From NCBI RefSeq assembly GCF_015709525.1, contig NZ_JADNRA010000035.1, positions 62,001 to 126,000 of the forward strand: 64,000 nt of DNA, written 5' to 3'. Origin of the DNA: Methylocystis sp. L43 (GTDB lineage Bacteria; Pseudomonadota; Alphaproteobacteria; Rhizobiales; Beijerinckiaceae). The notes beneath the pieces were generated by a model. The model ran no database searches, had not been told where the DNA came from, and was given only the letters and a program-made list of their open reading frames with translations. Made by a program: the position numbers and the translations under genes. Below, one piece after another: positions 20,580-30,999 of this stretch; positions within the stretch are counted from its first letter, which is position 1, and every line of letters begins with the position of its first letter.

Positions 20580-21524
20580 TCAGCGGCCGATCTTCACCAG
20601 TTCGGCTTCAAGCTCGGGCAGCGCCGTGAAGAGGTCGGCGACCAGGCCATAGTCGGCGACCTGGAAAATGGGCGCCTCCTCATCCTTGTTGATCGCCACG
20701 ATCACCTTCGAATCCTTCATGCCGGCGAGATGCTGGATCGCCCCCGAAATCCCGGCGGCGATGTAGAGATCGGGCGCCACGGCCTTTCCGGTCTGGCCGA
20801 CCTGCAAGTCGTTTGGCGCATAGCCGGCGTCGACGGCGGCGCGAGACGCCCCGATCGCGGCATTAAGCCGCGTCGCGACCGGATCCAGCACCTTCTGGAA
20901 ATTCTCCGCCGACCCGAGCGCGCGCCCGCCGGAAAGAATGATCCGCGCTGAGGTGAGTTCGGGGCGCTCCGACTTCGCCAGCTCTTCGCTCTTGAAGGCG
21001 GAAACGCCGGGATCGGCGGGCGCCGAAATCGCCTCGATGGGCGCCGAGCCGCCTTCGGGGGCCGCCGCGAATGCGGTGGTGCGCACGGTGATCACTTTCT
21101 TTGCGTCCTTCGCGCGCACGGTCTGGATCGCATTGCCGGCGTAGATCGGCCGCTCAAATGTGTCGGCCGAAACGACCTTGATGATGTCCGAGACCTGCAT
21201 CACGTCGAGCAGCGCCGCTACGCGCGGCAGCACGTTCTTCGTCGCCGAGGTCGACGGCGCGATGATGACGTCATAAGCGCCGGCGAGCGAGACGATCAGC
21301 GCGGCGACAGTCTCGGCCAGAACATGGTCGAGCGACGCGTCTTCGGCGACGAGGACCTTCTCGACCCCGGCGAGCTTGGCCGCCTGCTCGGCCGCGCCCT
21401 TGAGGCCGGGCCCGACGATGAGGACATGAATGGGACCGCCGATCTCCTTCGCCGCGGTGAGCGCCTTGGCGGTCGCCGGGGCGATCGCGTCGCCGGCGGT
21501 TTCGGCAAGAAGCAGAATCGTCAT
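20580..21524 (-). CDS. etfA: Electron transfer flavoprotein alpha subunit
   Basis: The 314-residue subunit carries FAD and passes electrons from acyl-CoA and related dehydrogenases to ETF:quinone oxidoreductase. The FAD signature is seen as [20 protein letters not shown] followed by [21 protein letters not shown]. It starts two bases after the etfB stop codon, so the subunits are co-translated. Length and motifs are normal. Confidence 0.97.
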   Translation of the reverse strand: MTILLLAETAGDAIAPATAKALTAAKEIGGPIHVLIVGPGLKGAAEQAAKLAGVEKVLVAEDASLDHVLAETVAALIVSLAGAYDVIIAPSTSATKNVLPRVAALLDVMQVSDIIKVVSADTFERPIYAGNAIQTVRAKDAKKVITVRTTAFAAAPEGGSAPIEAISAPADPGVSAFKSEELAKSERPELTSARIILSGGRALGSAENFQKVLDPVATRLNAAIGASRAAVDAGYAPNDLQVGQTGKAVAPDLYIAAGISGAIQHLAGMKDSKVIVAINKDEEAPIFQVADYGLVADLFTALPELEAELVKIGR

Positions 21525-21526
21525 CT

Positions 21527-22273
21527 TTAAAGCACTCCCGCTTCCTTGAGCTTGCCAACGAGCTCGACGACCGAGCCGACCTTGACGCCCGCCTTGCGTT
21601 TCGCAGGCTCAGTGGTTTTCAACACGTCAAGGCGCGGCGAAATGTCGACGCCATAATCGGCCGGCGACTTCACGGCGACTTCTTTCTTCTTGGCCTTGAT
21701 GATGTTGGGCAACGAGGCGTAGCGCGGCTCGTTGAGGCGCAAATCCGTGGTGACGACGGCCGGCAGCTTCAGGCTGACGGTCTGCAGCCCGCCGTCGATC
21801 TCGCGCGTCACGTCGACGGAGCCGTCCGCCATCTCGACTTTCGAGGCGAAGGCGCCCTGACCCCAGCCGAGCAACGCCGCGAGCATCTGGCCCGTCTGAT
21901 TGCAATCGTCGTCGATCGCCTGCTTGCCCATGATGACGAGCTGCGGCTGTTCCTCGGCGACGATCTTGGCCAGGATTTTGGCGACGGCGAGCGGCTCGAC
22001 GGTCTCGTCGGTTTTGACCAGAATGCCCCGGTCGGCGCCCATGGCGAGACCGGTGCGCAAGGTCTCGTCGGCCTTGGCCGGTCCGATCGTGACCACCACG
22101 ACTTCCGTCGCCTTGCCGGCCTCCTTGAGCCGCAGCGCCTCTTCGACGGCGATCTCGTCGAAGGGGTTCATCGACATTTTCACATTGGCGAGATCGACGC
22201 CCGAACCGTCCGCCTTGACCCTGATCTTGACGTTGTAATCGACGACCCGTTTGACGGGCACGAGAATCTTCAT
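21527..22273 (-). CDS. etfB: Electron transfer flavoprotein beta subunit
   Basis: The 248-residue subunit binds AMP and completes the ETF dimer. It begins [19 protein letters not shown], exactly as in other alphaproteobacterial EtfB, which fixes the start at 22273 rather than an upstream codon. The signature [22 protein letters not shown] and the AMP-site region [19 protein letters not shown] are present. It is first in the etfB-etfA unit. Confidence 0.97.
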   Translation of the reverse strand: MKILVPVKRVVDYNVKIRVKADGSGVDLANVKMSMNPFDEIAVEEALRLKEAGKATEVVVVTIGPAKADETLRTGLAMGADRGILVKTDETVEPLAVAKILAKIVAEEQPQLVIMGKQAIDDDCNQTGQMLAALLGWGQGAFASKVEMADGSVDVTREIDGGLQTVSLKLPAVVTTDLRLNEPRYASLPNIIKAKKKEVAVKSPADYGVDISPRLDVLKTTEPAKRKAGVKVGSVVELVGKLKEAGVL

Positions 22274-22435
22274 CGCGCGACCCCTTGGTCCTTCTGACCC
22301 TTTGGCGAGACGGTGTCGGAACGCCGCTTGCGCGCGCTCCATTCTGGCTAAAGCCGTCGCGCGGTCTGGTAGCGGGGGCGCGCGCGCAAGTCAAACCGCC
22401 CAAGTCAAACAAAGCGATCGCGCCGAACTGATCGA

Positions 22436-23254
22436 TCAGGGGGCGTCGTCGCCGGCGTCCTGCGCGCGCGGCGTGGGGGCGAGCGCGCCGCTCCTGTCGA
22501 AAAGCCGGTGCCGGCGGCGCTTGAAGATCGGCGTCAGCACCAGACCCGCGGCGATGCCGCCGACATGCGCCATCCAGGCGACGGCGCCGCCCTCGCCCAT
22601 GGAGGCGTTGATCAGCTGCATCACAATCCAGGCGCCGACGAATAGCCAGCCGGAGGCGACAAAAGAGAACAGCGGCGCCCGCAGCCCCAGGATCGACCTC
22701 GGCCGCGCCCCGGAGAGCCAGGCGCCGAGATAAATCGGCGCGAGCGCCAGCGAGAGGGGCGGAAAAATTCCCGCGACCGTGGCGCGTGGATGGAGCAGCA
22801 GAAAGGCCGCGCAGACGCCGGAGATCGCGCCCGACGCGCCGACGAGCGGCAAGATCGAATGCGGCGTGGCGTAGATGTAGAACACGCCGGAGGCGACGCC
22901 GCAGGAAAGATAAAACAGTAGATAGTGGAGCGACCCCATGGCGTCTTCGACATTGTCGCCGAAGACGTAGAGGAACAGCATATTCGAGCCGAGGTGCACC
23001 CAAGACGAGTGAAAGAACAGCGCGGTGACGAGCGTCAGCGCAGCCGGCGGCCCGACGATCCAGTCGGCGAGCTGGGCCTCGCCGAAGAGCACGCGCGGGA
23101 TGATCGCGAAGCCGCGGACGACGGTCAGGGGGTCGCCGAAAATCTCGCTCTGCACGACGAGGAAGACGATGACGTTGAGCGCGATCAGCGTCCAATTCAC
23201 GATCGGCCGCCGCAAATAGCGCAACGGCGCATCGTCATAGATCGGCATCACCAT
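22436..23254 (-). CDS. Rhomboid-family intramembrane serine protease
   Basis: The 272-residue protein has six or seven hydrophobic segments and cuts membrane proteins within the bilayer. The catalytic dyad is visible: Ser141 in LVGASGAISG and His230 in AWMAHVGGIAAG. The oxyanion-region motif HSSWVHLGSNMLFLYVFGDN (about 82-101) is also present. The last ~30 residues are a polar cytoplasmic tail. Substrates are unknown. Confidence 0.92.
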   Translation of the reverse strand: MVMPIYDDAPLRYLRRPIVNWTLIALNVIVFLVVQSEIFGDPLTVVRGFAIIPRVLFGEAQLADWIVGPPAALTLVTALFFHSSWVHLGSNMLFLYVFGDNVEDAMGSLHYLLFYLSCGVASGVFYIYATPHSILPLVGASGAISGVCAAFLLLHPRATVAGIFPPLSLALAPIYLGAWLSGARPRSILGLRAPLFSFVASGWLFVGAWIVMQLINASMGEGGAVAWMAHVGGIAAGLVLTPIFKRRRHRLFDRSGALAPTPRAQDAGDDAP

Positions 23255-23308
23255 GGGCGCGCTCCTTTCGACCGCTAGCCTAACATAGGGCGACGCCGAC
23301 TGGCCGCG

Positions 23309-24736
23309 TCACGACCGGGCAAGTCGCCGATTGAGCCACGTCGTCGCGAGAACGCCCAGCCCGGCGATGTCGAAGGCGACGGTCAGCAGTCCGTAGACGA
23401 CCGCGCCGGCCAGGATCTGCGCAATCAGCGTGGAAATGCCCGGACTCATCTCGCGTAAAGGCGTGAGCGCGAGCGACATCGCGCCCGTCGCCACAAGCGC
23501 CGCGAACATGTCCCAGAACGACGGCCAGATCGGCTGCGTGCGCAGCGCGAAATAGACCGTCGCCACAAGCGCCGCGATATAGGCGCCGGCTTGCGCGATC
23601 GCGAGATTGGACGCGTCCTCGCCCCAGGGCAGAAAAAGCAGCAGCGCAAGGCCGAAGGCGACCGCCGCAAGCGCCGCGACCATCAATGGCGCCGTCTTCT
23701 TCTCAATCTGAAAGACGGGATTCACGCCGAACAGAATGACGCCCATCGCGAAAAGTCCCGGAAGCAGCAGGCCGAGGTAATGACCGAAGGGACCGCGATA
23801 TTGCGCCGGCACGATCAGCGCTTCGATCGACGGCATGACGAACCACAGGCCGGCGCACGCCGGCAGTAAAAAGGCGACGACGATGCCCATGTTGCGCGCG
23901 ACCTGCTCCTTGGCGCGGTCGACGCCATGGAGTTCATGCGCCGCGACGGCGATCTGAAACAAGAGCACGTCGAGCGCCGAACCGAGCGCCTGCACCGCGC
24001 GCACGCCAAGATCATACGCCAGCGCGAACTGCCCGGTTTCGGCGAAACCGAAGACGCTGGCCACGATGGAGCGCGCCGCGAGCGGCATCGCCTGGTAGAG
24101 AAGATGCGCGGTGACGATCGGCGCGCTATAGGCCGCAAGCGCACGCGCATTCTGACTCGAGGCGGCGCGAATATCGGCGCCGGGATCGAGCAGCGCGCGA
24201 CGCCCGAGAACGACCGTGCCGAACAGGCTCGCGACGCCGCCGGCGAGCGCCACCGCCGCCGAGTGAAAAATAAAGGCGCCGCCGCCAATCAGGACAAGCG
24301 ACAGCGCGTTCTTAGCGAGCATGAGGCGCACATAGGCGTGGTCATGAAAACGTGCGCGCACAAGCGCGGTGCAATAGTCGAAAAGCCCGTTGGCCACCGA
24401 CGTCAGCAGCGCAAGCAGGATGAGATTGGTTTCGAAGTCGAGCGGCGGCCCGGCAAGCGCATAAAGGCCTGTGGCCAATGCAAGGAAGAGCGTGACGCCG
24501 ATGAAGGCCGCGTCGAGCGTCGAGCGCACCACCGGCTCTTTGTCGCGCGTGCGCTTTGAGTAAAAGCGCGTCGCGGAAAGACGCAACCAGTCGTAGAGCG
24601 CCGTCTGCACGACGACCGCGATGGAGAAGGCGAGCGCAAAGCGGCCATATTCCTCGGGGCCGAGAAATTTCGCCACCGTGAGGCCGATGACGAAATTGAC
24701 GATCGTATTGGCGAGAAATGCCAGAAGGACGTTCAC
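23309..24736 (-). CDS. Polysaccharide/lipid-linked oligosaccharide flippase-like membrane protein
   Basis: The 475-residue protein has about 12-14 hydrophobic segments arranged as in the Wzx/MATE-fold exporter group. It begins VNVLLAFLANTIVNFVIGLTVAKFLGPEEYG (conserved core: KFLGPEEYGRFALAF). Such proteins flip undecaprenyl-linked sugars for O-antigen or exopolysaccharide. The GTG start follows the ileS stop codon with no gap, so it is probably co-transcribed with ileS. No glycosyltransferase is nearby, so the sugar product is unknown. Confidence 0.85.
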   Translation of the reverse strand: MNVLLAFLANTIVNFVIGLTVAKFLGPEEYGRFALAFSIAVVVQTALYDWLRLSATRFYSKRTRDKEPVVRSTLDAAFIGVTLFLALATGLYALAGPPLDFETNLILLALLTSVANGLFDYCTALVRARFHDHAYVRLMLAKNALSLVLIGGGAFIFHSAAVALAGGVASLFGTVVLGRRALLDPGADIRAASSQNARALAAYSAPIVTAHLLYQAMPLAARSIVASVFGFAETGQFALAYDLGVRAVQALGSALDVLLFQIAVAAHELHGVDRAKEQVARNMGIVVAFLLPACAGLWFVMPSIEALIVPAQYRGPFGHYLGLLLPGLFAMGVILFGVNPVFQIEKKTAPLMVAALAAVAFGLALLLFLPWGEDASNLAIAQAGAYIAALVATVYFALRTQPIWPSFWDMFAALVATGAMSLALTPLREMSPGISTLIAQILAGAVVYGLLTVAFDIAGLGVLATTWLNRRLARS

Positions 24737-27700
24737 TTACGAGCCTGCCCCGCTCCAGCGGCCGAGCGCGACAAGCTCGCGCAACGCCTGCGCGTCGCGC
24801 GGCGTCACGTCGGGATAATCAGGATCCGCCGTCGCGGGATCGAAATATTTCCACGAGCGGGCGCATTTGACGCCGGCCGCGCGTTGCGAAACGACGCCGA
24901 CGCCCGGCGCTTCCGGCAGGCGGAAGGCCTCGATCGGCGCTTCTCCCGGCAAGACGCGGATATCCGAGGCGATGCAGATTTCGGCGAAGTCGACGCCGTC
25001 GAGCCCGGCGCGCAACGACTCATCTTCTACATAAACGGTCGGCGCCGCTTCCAGCGAAGAGCCGATGCGTTTTTGCGCGCGCTCGATTTCAAGCGCGCCG
25101 GTGACGACCGAGCGGATCTTGCGAATCTTCTCCCATTTGGCGGCAAGCGCGTCGTCGCGCCACGCCTCGGGAATGGTGGGAAAATGCTCGAGATGCACGG
25201 ATTGCGCGTTCGGAAAGCGCGAAAGCCACGCCTCCTCCGCGGTGAAGACGAGAATCGGCGCGAGCCAGGTCGTGACGCTGCGGAAGATGCGATCGATGGT
25301 CGCGAGCGCCGCCTTGCGTTTGACGCTCGAGGGCGGATCGCAATAGAGCGCGTCCTTGCGCACGTCGAAATAGAAAGCCGACAGCTCGCTCGTCATGAAA
25401 TGGGTGAGCAGCGCGACGACGCGCTTGTAGTCATAGGCCGCATAGGACGCGCGGATCGACTCGTCGAGCTGATGCAGACGATGCAGCATGAGACGTTCAA
25501 GCTCTCCCGCCTCGCGCATCGCCGCATCGTCATTTGGCTGATAATGCGCCAGCGCGCCGATCATCCATCGCGTTGTGTTGCGCAGCTTGCGATAAAGCTC
25601 GACGAAAGTCTTGAGGATTTCGGGGCCAACGCGCAGATCGTCGGCGTAATCGGACGCGGCGACCCAGAGGCGCATGATGTCGGCGCCGGAATCGGCGATA
25701 ATTTTTTGCGGCGCGACGACATTGCCCAGCGACTTCGACATTTTGCGGCCCCGCTCGTCGAGCACGAAGCCATGCGTCAGCACGGAGTCGTAAGGCGCGC
25801 GGCCGCGCGTGCCGCAGCTTTCGAGAAGCGAGGAATGAAACCAGCCGCGATGCTGATCGGAGCCTTCAAGATACATGATCTCGTCTTCGCCGCCGTCGCG
25901 CTTGCGACGAATGCCCGCGAGCATCGGAAAATGCTGCGGATCTTCGAGCGTGAAGGCGTGGGTCGAGCCTGAATCGAACCAGACGTCGAGAACGTCGGAG
26001 ATTTTCTCGTAATCCTCCGCCTTGTAATCGGGCGAAAGAAAACGCTCGGCGGCCTTCGCTTCATACCAGGCGTCGGCGCCTTCCTTCTCAAAGGCCTCGA
26101 TGATGCGGGCGTTGACGCGCGCGTCGACAAGCGGCTCATGCGTGCCCTTCTTGACGAAGACGGCGATCGGCACGCCCCAGGCGCGCTGGCGCGACACGAC
26201 CCAATCGGGACGATTGGCGATCATGCCGCGAATGCGGTTTTCTCCGGCCGACGGCGTCCATTGCGTGCGGGCAATTTCCTCAAGCGCGATCTCGCGCAGC
26301 GTCGACGCGTTAGGGCGCGCACTTTCAATGCTCGCGCTATCCCTCCCCTCGACGGGGAGGGTCGCATCGCGAAGCGATGCGGGGTGGGGTGTGTCGTCTT
26401 GATCCCCCACCCGGCCGCCTTCGGCGGCCGACCTCCCCGCAAGGGGGAGGTAGGGCGCCGCGCCAAACGGCCGATCCATCGCGATGAACCCAGACGCGAT
26501 GGATTTATCCATCGCGATGAACCATTGCGGCGTGTTGCGGAAAATTACCGGCTTCTTCGAGCGCCATGAATGCGGATATTGATGCTTGAGCTTTCCGCGC
26601 GCGACGAGATTGCCGGCCTGAACGAGGGCGGCGATGACCGCCTCATTGGCGTCGCCCTTCTCGCCCTTGTCGGTGATGACGCGCTTGCCTTCAAAGCCCG
26701 GCGCGTCCTTCGTGTAGAAACCGTCCTCGTCGACCGTATAGGGAATGCGCGTCTCGACGCCGCGCGATTGCAGTTCGCGCGCGTTCGCCATCCAGATGTC
26801 GAAGTCCTCGCGGCCGTGGCCCGGCGCGGTATGCACGAAGCCCGTGCCCGTGTCGTCGGTGACATGTTCGCCGTCAAAGAGCGGCACGTCGAAATCATAG
26901 CCAAGATGCGCAAGCGGATGCGCGCAAACGAGTTCTAGAAGCTCATCAGTACTGACATCGCGAACGCGAGTGGATTTGCCCTTAGCTTTCGCGAATACGT
27001 CATCAGCGAGATTATCAGCCAGGATATATGCGTCGCCCTCCCGAGCGTTGCTGAATTCTGTTATTTCATCAAGGCGATACAATCCGTATGAAATCTTGCT
27101 CGAAAACGAAATCGCGCGGTTTCCAGGCAGCGTCCACGGTGTTGTGGTCCAAATGACGACTCGGACATTTTCGTAGCTCGGAAAATTTCCGGAAGAGACC
27201 TTGTCGAGTTCTCTAAGCGGCCGTAGCGGTGCTAATTCCCCGATCGCCCGAAATCCGCTGCGATGAGACGCGCCTTTGATCGGAAACGCCACCCAGACCT
27301 GGTCGCTCGTATAATCCTCATATTCGACTTCGGCTTCGGCGAGCGCGGTCTTTTCGACGACGCTCCACATCACCGGCTTCGAGCCGCGATAGAGCAGGCC
27401 GCTGGCGGCGAATTTCATGATCTCGCGCGCGATCGTCGCTTCCGCCGGAAAAGCCATCGTCGAATAGGGATGGCCCCAATCGCCGGCGACCCCTAAGCGC
27501 TTGAACTCCTCGCGCTGAACGCCGAGCCAATGTTCCGCATAGGCGCGGCATTCGCGCCGGAAGGCGATCATGGCGCCTGGATCGGTGAAATCGGGCTTCT
27601 GCTTGCCTTTGGCGCGGTAATTCTCCTCCTCGATCTTCCATTCGATGGGCAGACCGTGGCAATCCCAGCCCGGCACATAGACGCAGTCCTTGCCAGTCAT

Positions 27701-27970
27701 GCGCTGACTGCGCGTCACGAGATCCTTGAGGATCTTATTGAGCGCGTGGCCGATATGGATATTGCCGTTGGCGTAAGGCGGGCCGTCGTGGAGCGTGAAT
27801 TTCGGACGGCCTTCGCCCGATTCGCGCATTTTTTGCTCCAGGCCGATGGTCTCCCAGCGCTTGAGGATTTCCGGCTCGCGCTCCGGCAGGCCGGCGCGCA
27901 TCGGAAAATCCGTGACCGGCAGATAGAGGCTTTTGGAATAGTCAGGCCCTTTTGGGCTGTCGTCGTTCAT
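24737..27970 (-). CDS. ileS: Isoleucyl-tRNA synthetase with an in-frame repeat insertion
   Basis: The 1077-residue class I synthetase has the HIGH motif in [18 protein letters not shown], the editing domain, [15 protein letters not shown] and an anticodon-binding C-terminus. It is longer than usual. After [10 protein letters not shown] a short segment is duplicated (residues 484-494 resemble 495-505), then about 50 extra residues (about 506-555) precede [16 protein letters not shown], where the family sequence resumes. Residues about 507-543 are the translation of a REP-like palindrome (26341-26451). The reading frame is kept throughout and the other motifs are intact, so the enzyme should be functional. 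The insert would sit in the region joining the editing domain back to the catalytic core. Confidence 0.97.
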   Translation of the reverse strand: MNDDSPKGPDYSKSLYLPVTDFPMRAGLPEREPEILKRWETIGLEQKMRESGEGRPKFTLHDGPPYANGNIHIGHALNKILKDLVTRSQRMTGKDCVYVPGWDCHGLPIEWKIEEENYRAKGKQKPDFTDPGAMIAFRRECRAYAEHWLGVQREEFKRLGVAGDWGHPYSTMAFPAEATIAREIMKFAASGLLYRGSKPVMWSVVEKTALAEAEVEYEDYTSDQVWVAFPIKGASHRSGFRAIGELAPLRPLRELDKVSSGNFPSYENVRVVIWTTTPWTLPGNRAISFSSKISYGLYRLDEITEFSNAREGDAYILADNLADDVFAKAKGKSTRVRDVSTDELLELVCAHPLAHLGYDFDVPLFDGEHVTDDTGTGFVHTAPGHGREDFDIWMANARELQSRGVETRIPYTVDEDGFYTKDAPGFEGKRVITDKGEKGDANEAVIAALVQAGNLVARGKLKHQYPHSWRSKKPVIFRNTPQWFIAMDKSIASGFIAMDRPFGAAPYLPLAGRSAAEGGRVGDQDDTPHPASLRDATLPVEGRDSASIESARPNASTLREIALEEIARTQWTPSAGENRIRGMIANRPDWVVSRQRAWGVPIAVFVKKGTHEPLVDARVNARIIEAFEKEGADAWYEAKAAERFLSPDYKAEDYEKISDVLDVWFDSGSTHAFTLEDPQHFPMLAGIRRKRDGGEDEIMYLEGSDQHRGWFHSSLLESCGTRGRAPYDSVLTHGFVLDERGRKMSKSLGNVVAPQKIIADSGADIMRLWVAASDYADDLRVGPEILKTFVELYRKLRNTTRWMIGALAHYQPNDDAAMREAGELERLMLHRLHQLDESIRASYAAYDYKRVVALLTHFMTSELSAFYFDVRKDALYCDPPSSVKRKAALATIDRIFRSVTTWLAPILVFTAEEAWLSRFPNAQSVHLEHFPTIPEAWRDDALAAKWEKIRKIRSVVTGALEIERAQKRIGSSLEAAPTVYVEDESLRAGLDGVDFAEICIASDIRVLPGEAPIEAFRLPEAPGVGVVSQRAAGVKCARSWKYFDPATADPDYPDVTPRDAQALRELVALGRWSGAGS
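26341..26451. repeat. REP-like palindromic element inside ileS
   Basis: It has the same architecture as the intergenic copy at 14989-15108: outer hairpins (CCCTCCCCTCGACGGGGAGGG; CCTCCCCGCAAGGGGGAGG), inner hairpins (GCATCGC-GAA-GCGATGC; CGGCCGCC-TTC-GGCGGCCG) and opposed GGGTGGGG / CCCCCACCC blocks. It is translated on the minus strand without a stop codon. Confidence 0.9.
26474..26523. repeat. 17-bp direct repeats (33-bp period) next to the ileS insertion
   Basis: ATCCATCGCGATGAACC occurs at 26474-26490 and again at 26507-26523. The 33-base period equals 11 codons and duplicates the FIAMD segment of the synthetase. Confidence 0.9.
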
Positions 27971-28220
27971 TGTCGTGAAAACCGGCTGGGGCGGGACGCA
28001 GGCGCCATAAGCGCCGCTATTGCGCGCTGATTAGAGGATTTGTGGAAAGAGCGCCAATCGCGCCGCGCCCGGACCCTGCGCGAGCCTTTAGCTCAGGAGC
28101 GCGCTGCGAAAAAAATGCAGCGTGATCTCGCGCAGGCCGGGCCGGTAATTCGAATGGCGGTCAGGAAAAGCATCTGGTCCTCAGTAGCAGCGCAGACCCA
28201 ACGGGAAAAGAGGCCAGGTC

Positions 28221-28493
28221 CTAACGCGGCCGCCTCAGCCCAAGCATTCCGGCGAGATACGCGAAGCCTCCCGCCACGACGGCGACAAACAGCAACACCA
28301 GAAACGCGCCCGACAGCAGCGTGAACCCGATGAAGAGCAACAACAGCAGCACGGCGGTGACGATCAGGCTCTGCCACGGCGAGAGCTTGACCACCTTGAT
28401 CCGGCCGGCGCCTCTCCCGACCCAGATCCGGGAGGCGTCCGTCTCCTCGCCCGGCAAGATGATTTCGACGCGTCCCTTGGGTTCTTCGTCCAT
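28221..28493 (-). CDS. Small membrane protein of unknown function
   Basis: The 90-residue product has a polar N-terminus (MDEEPKGRVEIILPGEE), then two hydrophobic helices (about 37-57 and 60-80) and a basic tail (GLRRPR). It is probably an inner-membrane protein with both ends in the cytoplasm. The ATG at 28493 was preferred because an upstream in-frame start adds only a Ser/Gly-rich leader. It lies between ribF and ileS on the same strand. No family is assigned. Confidence 0.65.
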   Translation of the reverse strand: MDEEPKGRVEIILPGEETDASRIWVGRGAGRIKVVKLSPWQSLIVTAVLLLLLFIGFTLLSGAFLVLLFVAVVAGGFAYLAGMLGLRRPR

Positions 28494-28543
28494 ACGTTTT
28501 CCTCCTGTCGAGGATGATGTCCCCAAGCTAGATCGCGCGCAAC

Positions 28544-29527
28544 TTATGGCAACAGATCATTCGCTCGGCTCAAAGCGCCGCTTTCGGCCAATAGTCTTCG
28601 CGCCTCTTCGACGTCGACGCGCATTCTTTCGACGAGCGCCTCGACGCTGTCGAATTTCGCTTCACCGCGTATGAAGCCGTAGAAGGCGACTTCCACCTCC
28701 TTGCCGTAGAGGTCGCCATCGAAATCGAAGAGGAAGACTTCAAGCAGCGGCGCGCCATTGTCAAAGGTCGGCCGGCGTCCGAAACTGGCGACGCCCTCAT
28801 AAATCTTCCCCTCGAATTCGACCGTCACGGCGTAGATCCCGTGCTTGAGCCGATTGGCGGGATCGAGCGCGATATTGGCGGTGGGAAAGCCGAGCGCGCG
28901 CCCGCGCTTCTCGCCGTGGCGCACGACGCCGCGAATGAAATAAGGGTGGCCGAGGAGCCGTCGCGCCAGCGCCGCGTCGCCGCGTTCCAGCGCTTCCCGC
29001 GTCGCTGTCGAGGAGACGGCTTCTAAGCTGCCTTCTTCGTCCTGGGTGATGCGATCGACGATCTCCACGATCATCCCGAGCCGTTCGCCTTCGGCGCGCA
29101 AAAACTCCGGTCCGCCTTCGCGGCCGGCGCCGAAACGAAAATCATAGCCCGCGACGACGGCCGAAAGCTGCAGGCGCTTGTGCAAGATCTCTTGCGTGAA
29201 GATGCGGGCGGAGCTTTTCGCGAAGTCCTTGTCGAAGGTGAGCACGATCATTCCGTCGAGCCCCAGCCGAGCGGCCTGCGCCGCCTTTGCATCGGGCGGC
29301 GTGAGCCGAAAAATCACCGTCTGTCCCGCAAAAAAATCCGCCGGATGGGGCTCGAAGGTCAGCAGAATGCAAGGACGCGAGAGTTTCGCGGCGAGCGCCT
29401 GCGCGCGTGCGATGACGCCGCGATGGCCTCTGTGCAGCCCGTCGAAATTGCCCACCGCCGCGACCGCGCCTTCCAATCCAGGCGGCGGCGCTTGAGGGTC
29501 GCGCGCGACGATGAAGGAGGCGGACAC
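28544..29527 (-). CDS. ribF: Bifunctional riboflavin kinase / FMN adenylyltransferase
   Basis: The 327-residue enzyme converts riboflavin to FMN and then FAD. The nucleotidyltransferase half shows VAAVGNFDGLHRGHRGVIA and TFEPHPADFF. The kinase half shows GRALGFPTANIALDP (ATP/riboflavin site) and GVASFGRRPTFDNGAPLLE. Length and domain order are normal. It is preceded on the same strand by the MaoC-like gene, 16 bases away. Confidence 0.96.
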   Translation of the reverse strand: MSASFIVARDPQAPPPGLEGAVAAVGNFDGLHRGHRGVIARAQALAAKLSRPCILLTFEPHPADFFAGQTVIFRLTPPDAKAAQAARLGLDGMIVLTFDKDFAKSSARIFTQEILHKRLQLSAVVAGYDFRFGAGREGGPEFLRAEGERLGMIVEIVDRITQDEEGSLEAVSSTATREALERGDAALARRLLGHPYFIRGVVRHGEKRGRALGFPTANIALDPANRLKHGIYAVTVEFEGKIYEGVASFGRRPTFDNGAPLLEVFLFDFDGDLYGKEVEVAFYGFIRGEAKFDSVEALVERMRVDVEEARRLLAESGALSRANDLLP

Positions 29528-29543
29528 GGCCCGGCCGGAGGCG

Positions 29544-30029
29544 TTAAGCCGAGGCCGGCTTCGCCTCTGCTGGCGCTGGCGCCGCGACGCGCATCACCTG
29601 CTCGCGGCTCGGCACCATAACGAAGGCCTCGCCGTCGAGCACGACTTTGCCGTCGACGAGACATTCGCATTTGAGCTTGGCGCGCCGGCCTTTTTCGATC
29701 AGCTCCACCACCTCGACGATGACGGTGATCACGTCGCCGATCTTCACCGGCGCGCGGAAATTCAGCGTCTGCGACAGATAGACGGCGCCGGGGCCCGGCA
29801 GATACATGCCGATGACCGTCGAAATGAGCGACGCCGTATAAAGACCGTGCACGATTCGCTCGCCAAAGCGCGTCTTCGAGGCGAAGTGATCTGAAAGATG
29901 AATCGGATTGCGGTCGCCGGAAAGATCCGCGAAGGCGATGACGTCGTCGTCCATCACCGCCTTCATCAGCGTCTCGCGCATGCCGACGCTCAGATCTTCG
30001 AAATAGTAGATTTTGAACGGCGTCGACAT
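29544..30029 (-). CDS. MaoC-like hot-dog dehydratase
   Basis: The 161-residue product has the MaoC hydratase-2 motif: FADLSGDRNPIHLSDHFASK supplies the Asp/His pair, followed by FGERIVHGLYTASLISTVIG. Enzymes of this type hydrate enoyl-CoA, as in PhaJ or the mesaconyl-CoA/ethylmalonyl pathway. The ATG at 30029 begins STPFKIYYFEDLSVGM, the usual N-terminus; the open frame upstream is not conserved-looking. The substrate is uncertain. A role in PHB or C4/C5-CoA metabolism would fit hbd and etf in the same window. Confidence 0.88.
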   Translation of the reverse strand: MSTPFKIYYFEDLSVGMRETLMKAVMDDDVIAFADLSGDRNPIHLSDHFASKTRFGERIVHGLYTASLISTVIGMYLPGPGAVYLSQTLNFRAPVKIGDVITVIVEVVELIEKGRRAKLKCECLVDGKVVLDGEAFVMVPSREQVMRVAAPAPAEAKPASA

Positions 30030-30090
30030 GGAAGCCACCGGAAAGTTGCGCGCGGATCGTGACCGCAGATGAGGCCTGTGCAGCCCCCTT

Positions 30091-30999
30091 TTACCAGAAA
30101 AGCTCGCGAGCCAAAGCCTTGGGACGAGCGCCGGCGCGCACGAAGAGCGATTCGAGCGCCGCTTCGTCAAGCGCGCCGCCGCCGGGATGCAGCTCGGCGC
30201 GATGCACGCCATGGATGATGAAGAGGCAGTCGAGCCCGGCGCGGCCCGCGCCGGCAAGGTCGGTGAAGGCGCCGTCGCCGATCGCCAGCGTGCGCGCCTT
30301 GTCGAGTTCGCCCCCGCGCAAATTCTTGAGCCGCTCCAAGGCGGCGGCGTAGATCGGGGCGTGGGGCTTGCCGAAGGTCAGAACGCGGCCGCCGATCGCC
30401 GCATAGCGATCGGCGATGGCGCCGGCGCAGTAGACGAGATCATTGCCGATGGCGACGACAACATCGGGATTGGCGCACAGCATCGTCAGGTCGCGCGCTT
30501 TCAGCGCCGCGAGCTCTTCGTCGTAATCCGAGGGGGTTTCGTTGCGGTCGTCAAAGAGGCCGGTGCAGACGATGTAATCGGCGGCTTCCGGCCCGACGCG
30601 CATGATCGGCGCGCCGAGACGCCGCGCGGCCGCCCGGAACAGACCGTCGTCGCGCGAGGGACCCAGGTGGTAGACCGCCTGTCCGTCCCGCGCGACGATT
30701 TCGCGCAGCGCCAGCTCCCCCGCGGAGAGGAGATCGTCGAAACAATCCTGCGGCACGCCAAGGCCGAGGAGCTGGCGGCGCACTTCTTCGTCGGGACGCG
30801 AGGCGTTGGTGATCAGCACGACGGTTCCGCCTTGCGCGCGAAAGCGCCGCAGCGCCTCGGCGGCTTCCGGGAAATGCCGCCGGCCGTCGATCAGCACGCC
30901 CCAGCCATCGCACAGAATCGCGTCATACCCGTTCGCGATGTCGCGCAGACCGGCGATGAAGGGAATGCGGCTGCGGTCTGGCGCGGGCCCTGCCGTCAA
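30091..30999 (-). CDS. HAD-superfamily sugar-phosphatase-like hydrolase
   Basis: The 302-residue protein shows the class IIA HAD pattern. Motif I is seen as ILCDGWGVLIDG, in which the second acid is replaced by Gly-Trp-Gly, typical of the subfamily whose members are often found near ribF-type genes. Motif II is LITNASRP and motif III/IV is GDGAFTDLAGAGRAGLDCLF. The TTG start overlaps the stop codon of the carbonic anhydrase gene by two bases. The substrate is unknown. Confidence 0.85.
   Translation of the reverse strand: MTAGPAPDRSRIPFIAGLRDIANGYDAILCDGWGVLIDGRRHFPEAAEALRRFRAQGGTVVLITNASRPDEEVRRQLLGLGVPQDCFDDLLSAGELALREIVARDGQAVYHLGPSRDDGLFRAAARRLGAPIMRVGPEAADYIVCTGLFDDRNETPSDYDEELAALKARDLTMLCANPDVVVAIGNDLVYCAGAIADRYAAIGGRVLTFGKPHAPIYAAALERLKNLRGGELDKARTLAIGDGAFTDLAGAGRAGLDCLFIIHGVHRAELHPGGGALDEAALESLFVRAGARPKALARELFW

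Noticed and set aside
21627-23195. 522-residue minus-strand open frame spanning the rhomboid and etfB genes in another frame
   Set aside because: Arg-rich with no hydrophobic or catalytic pattern; the real genes on the same strand explain the region.
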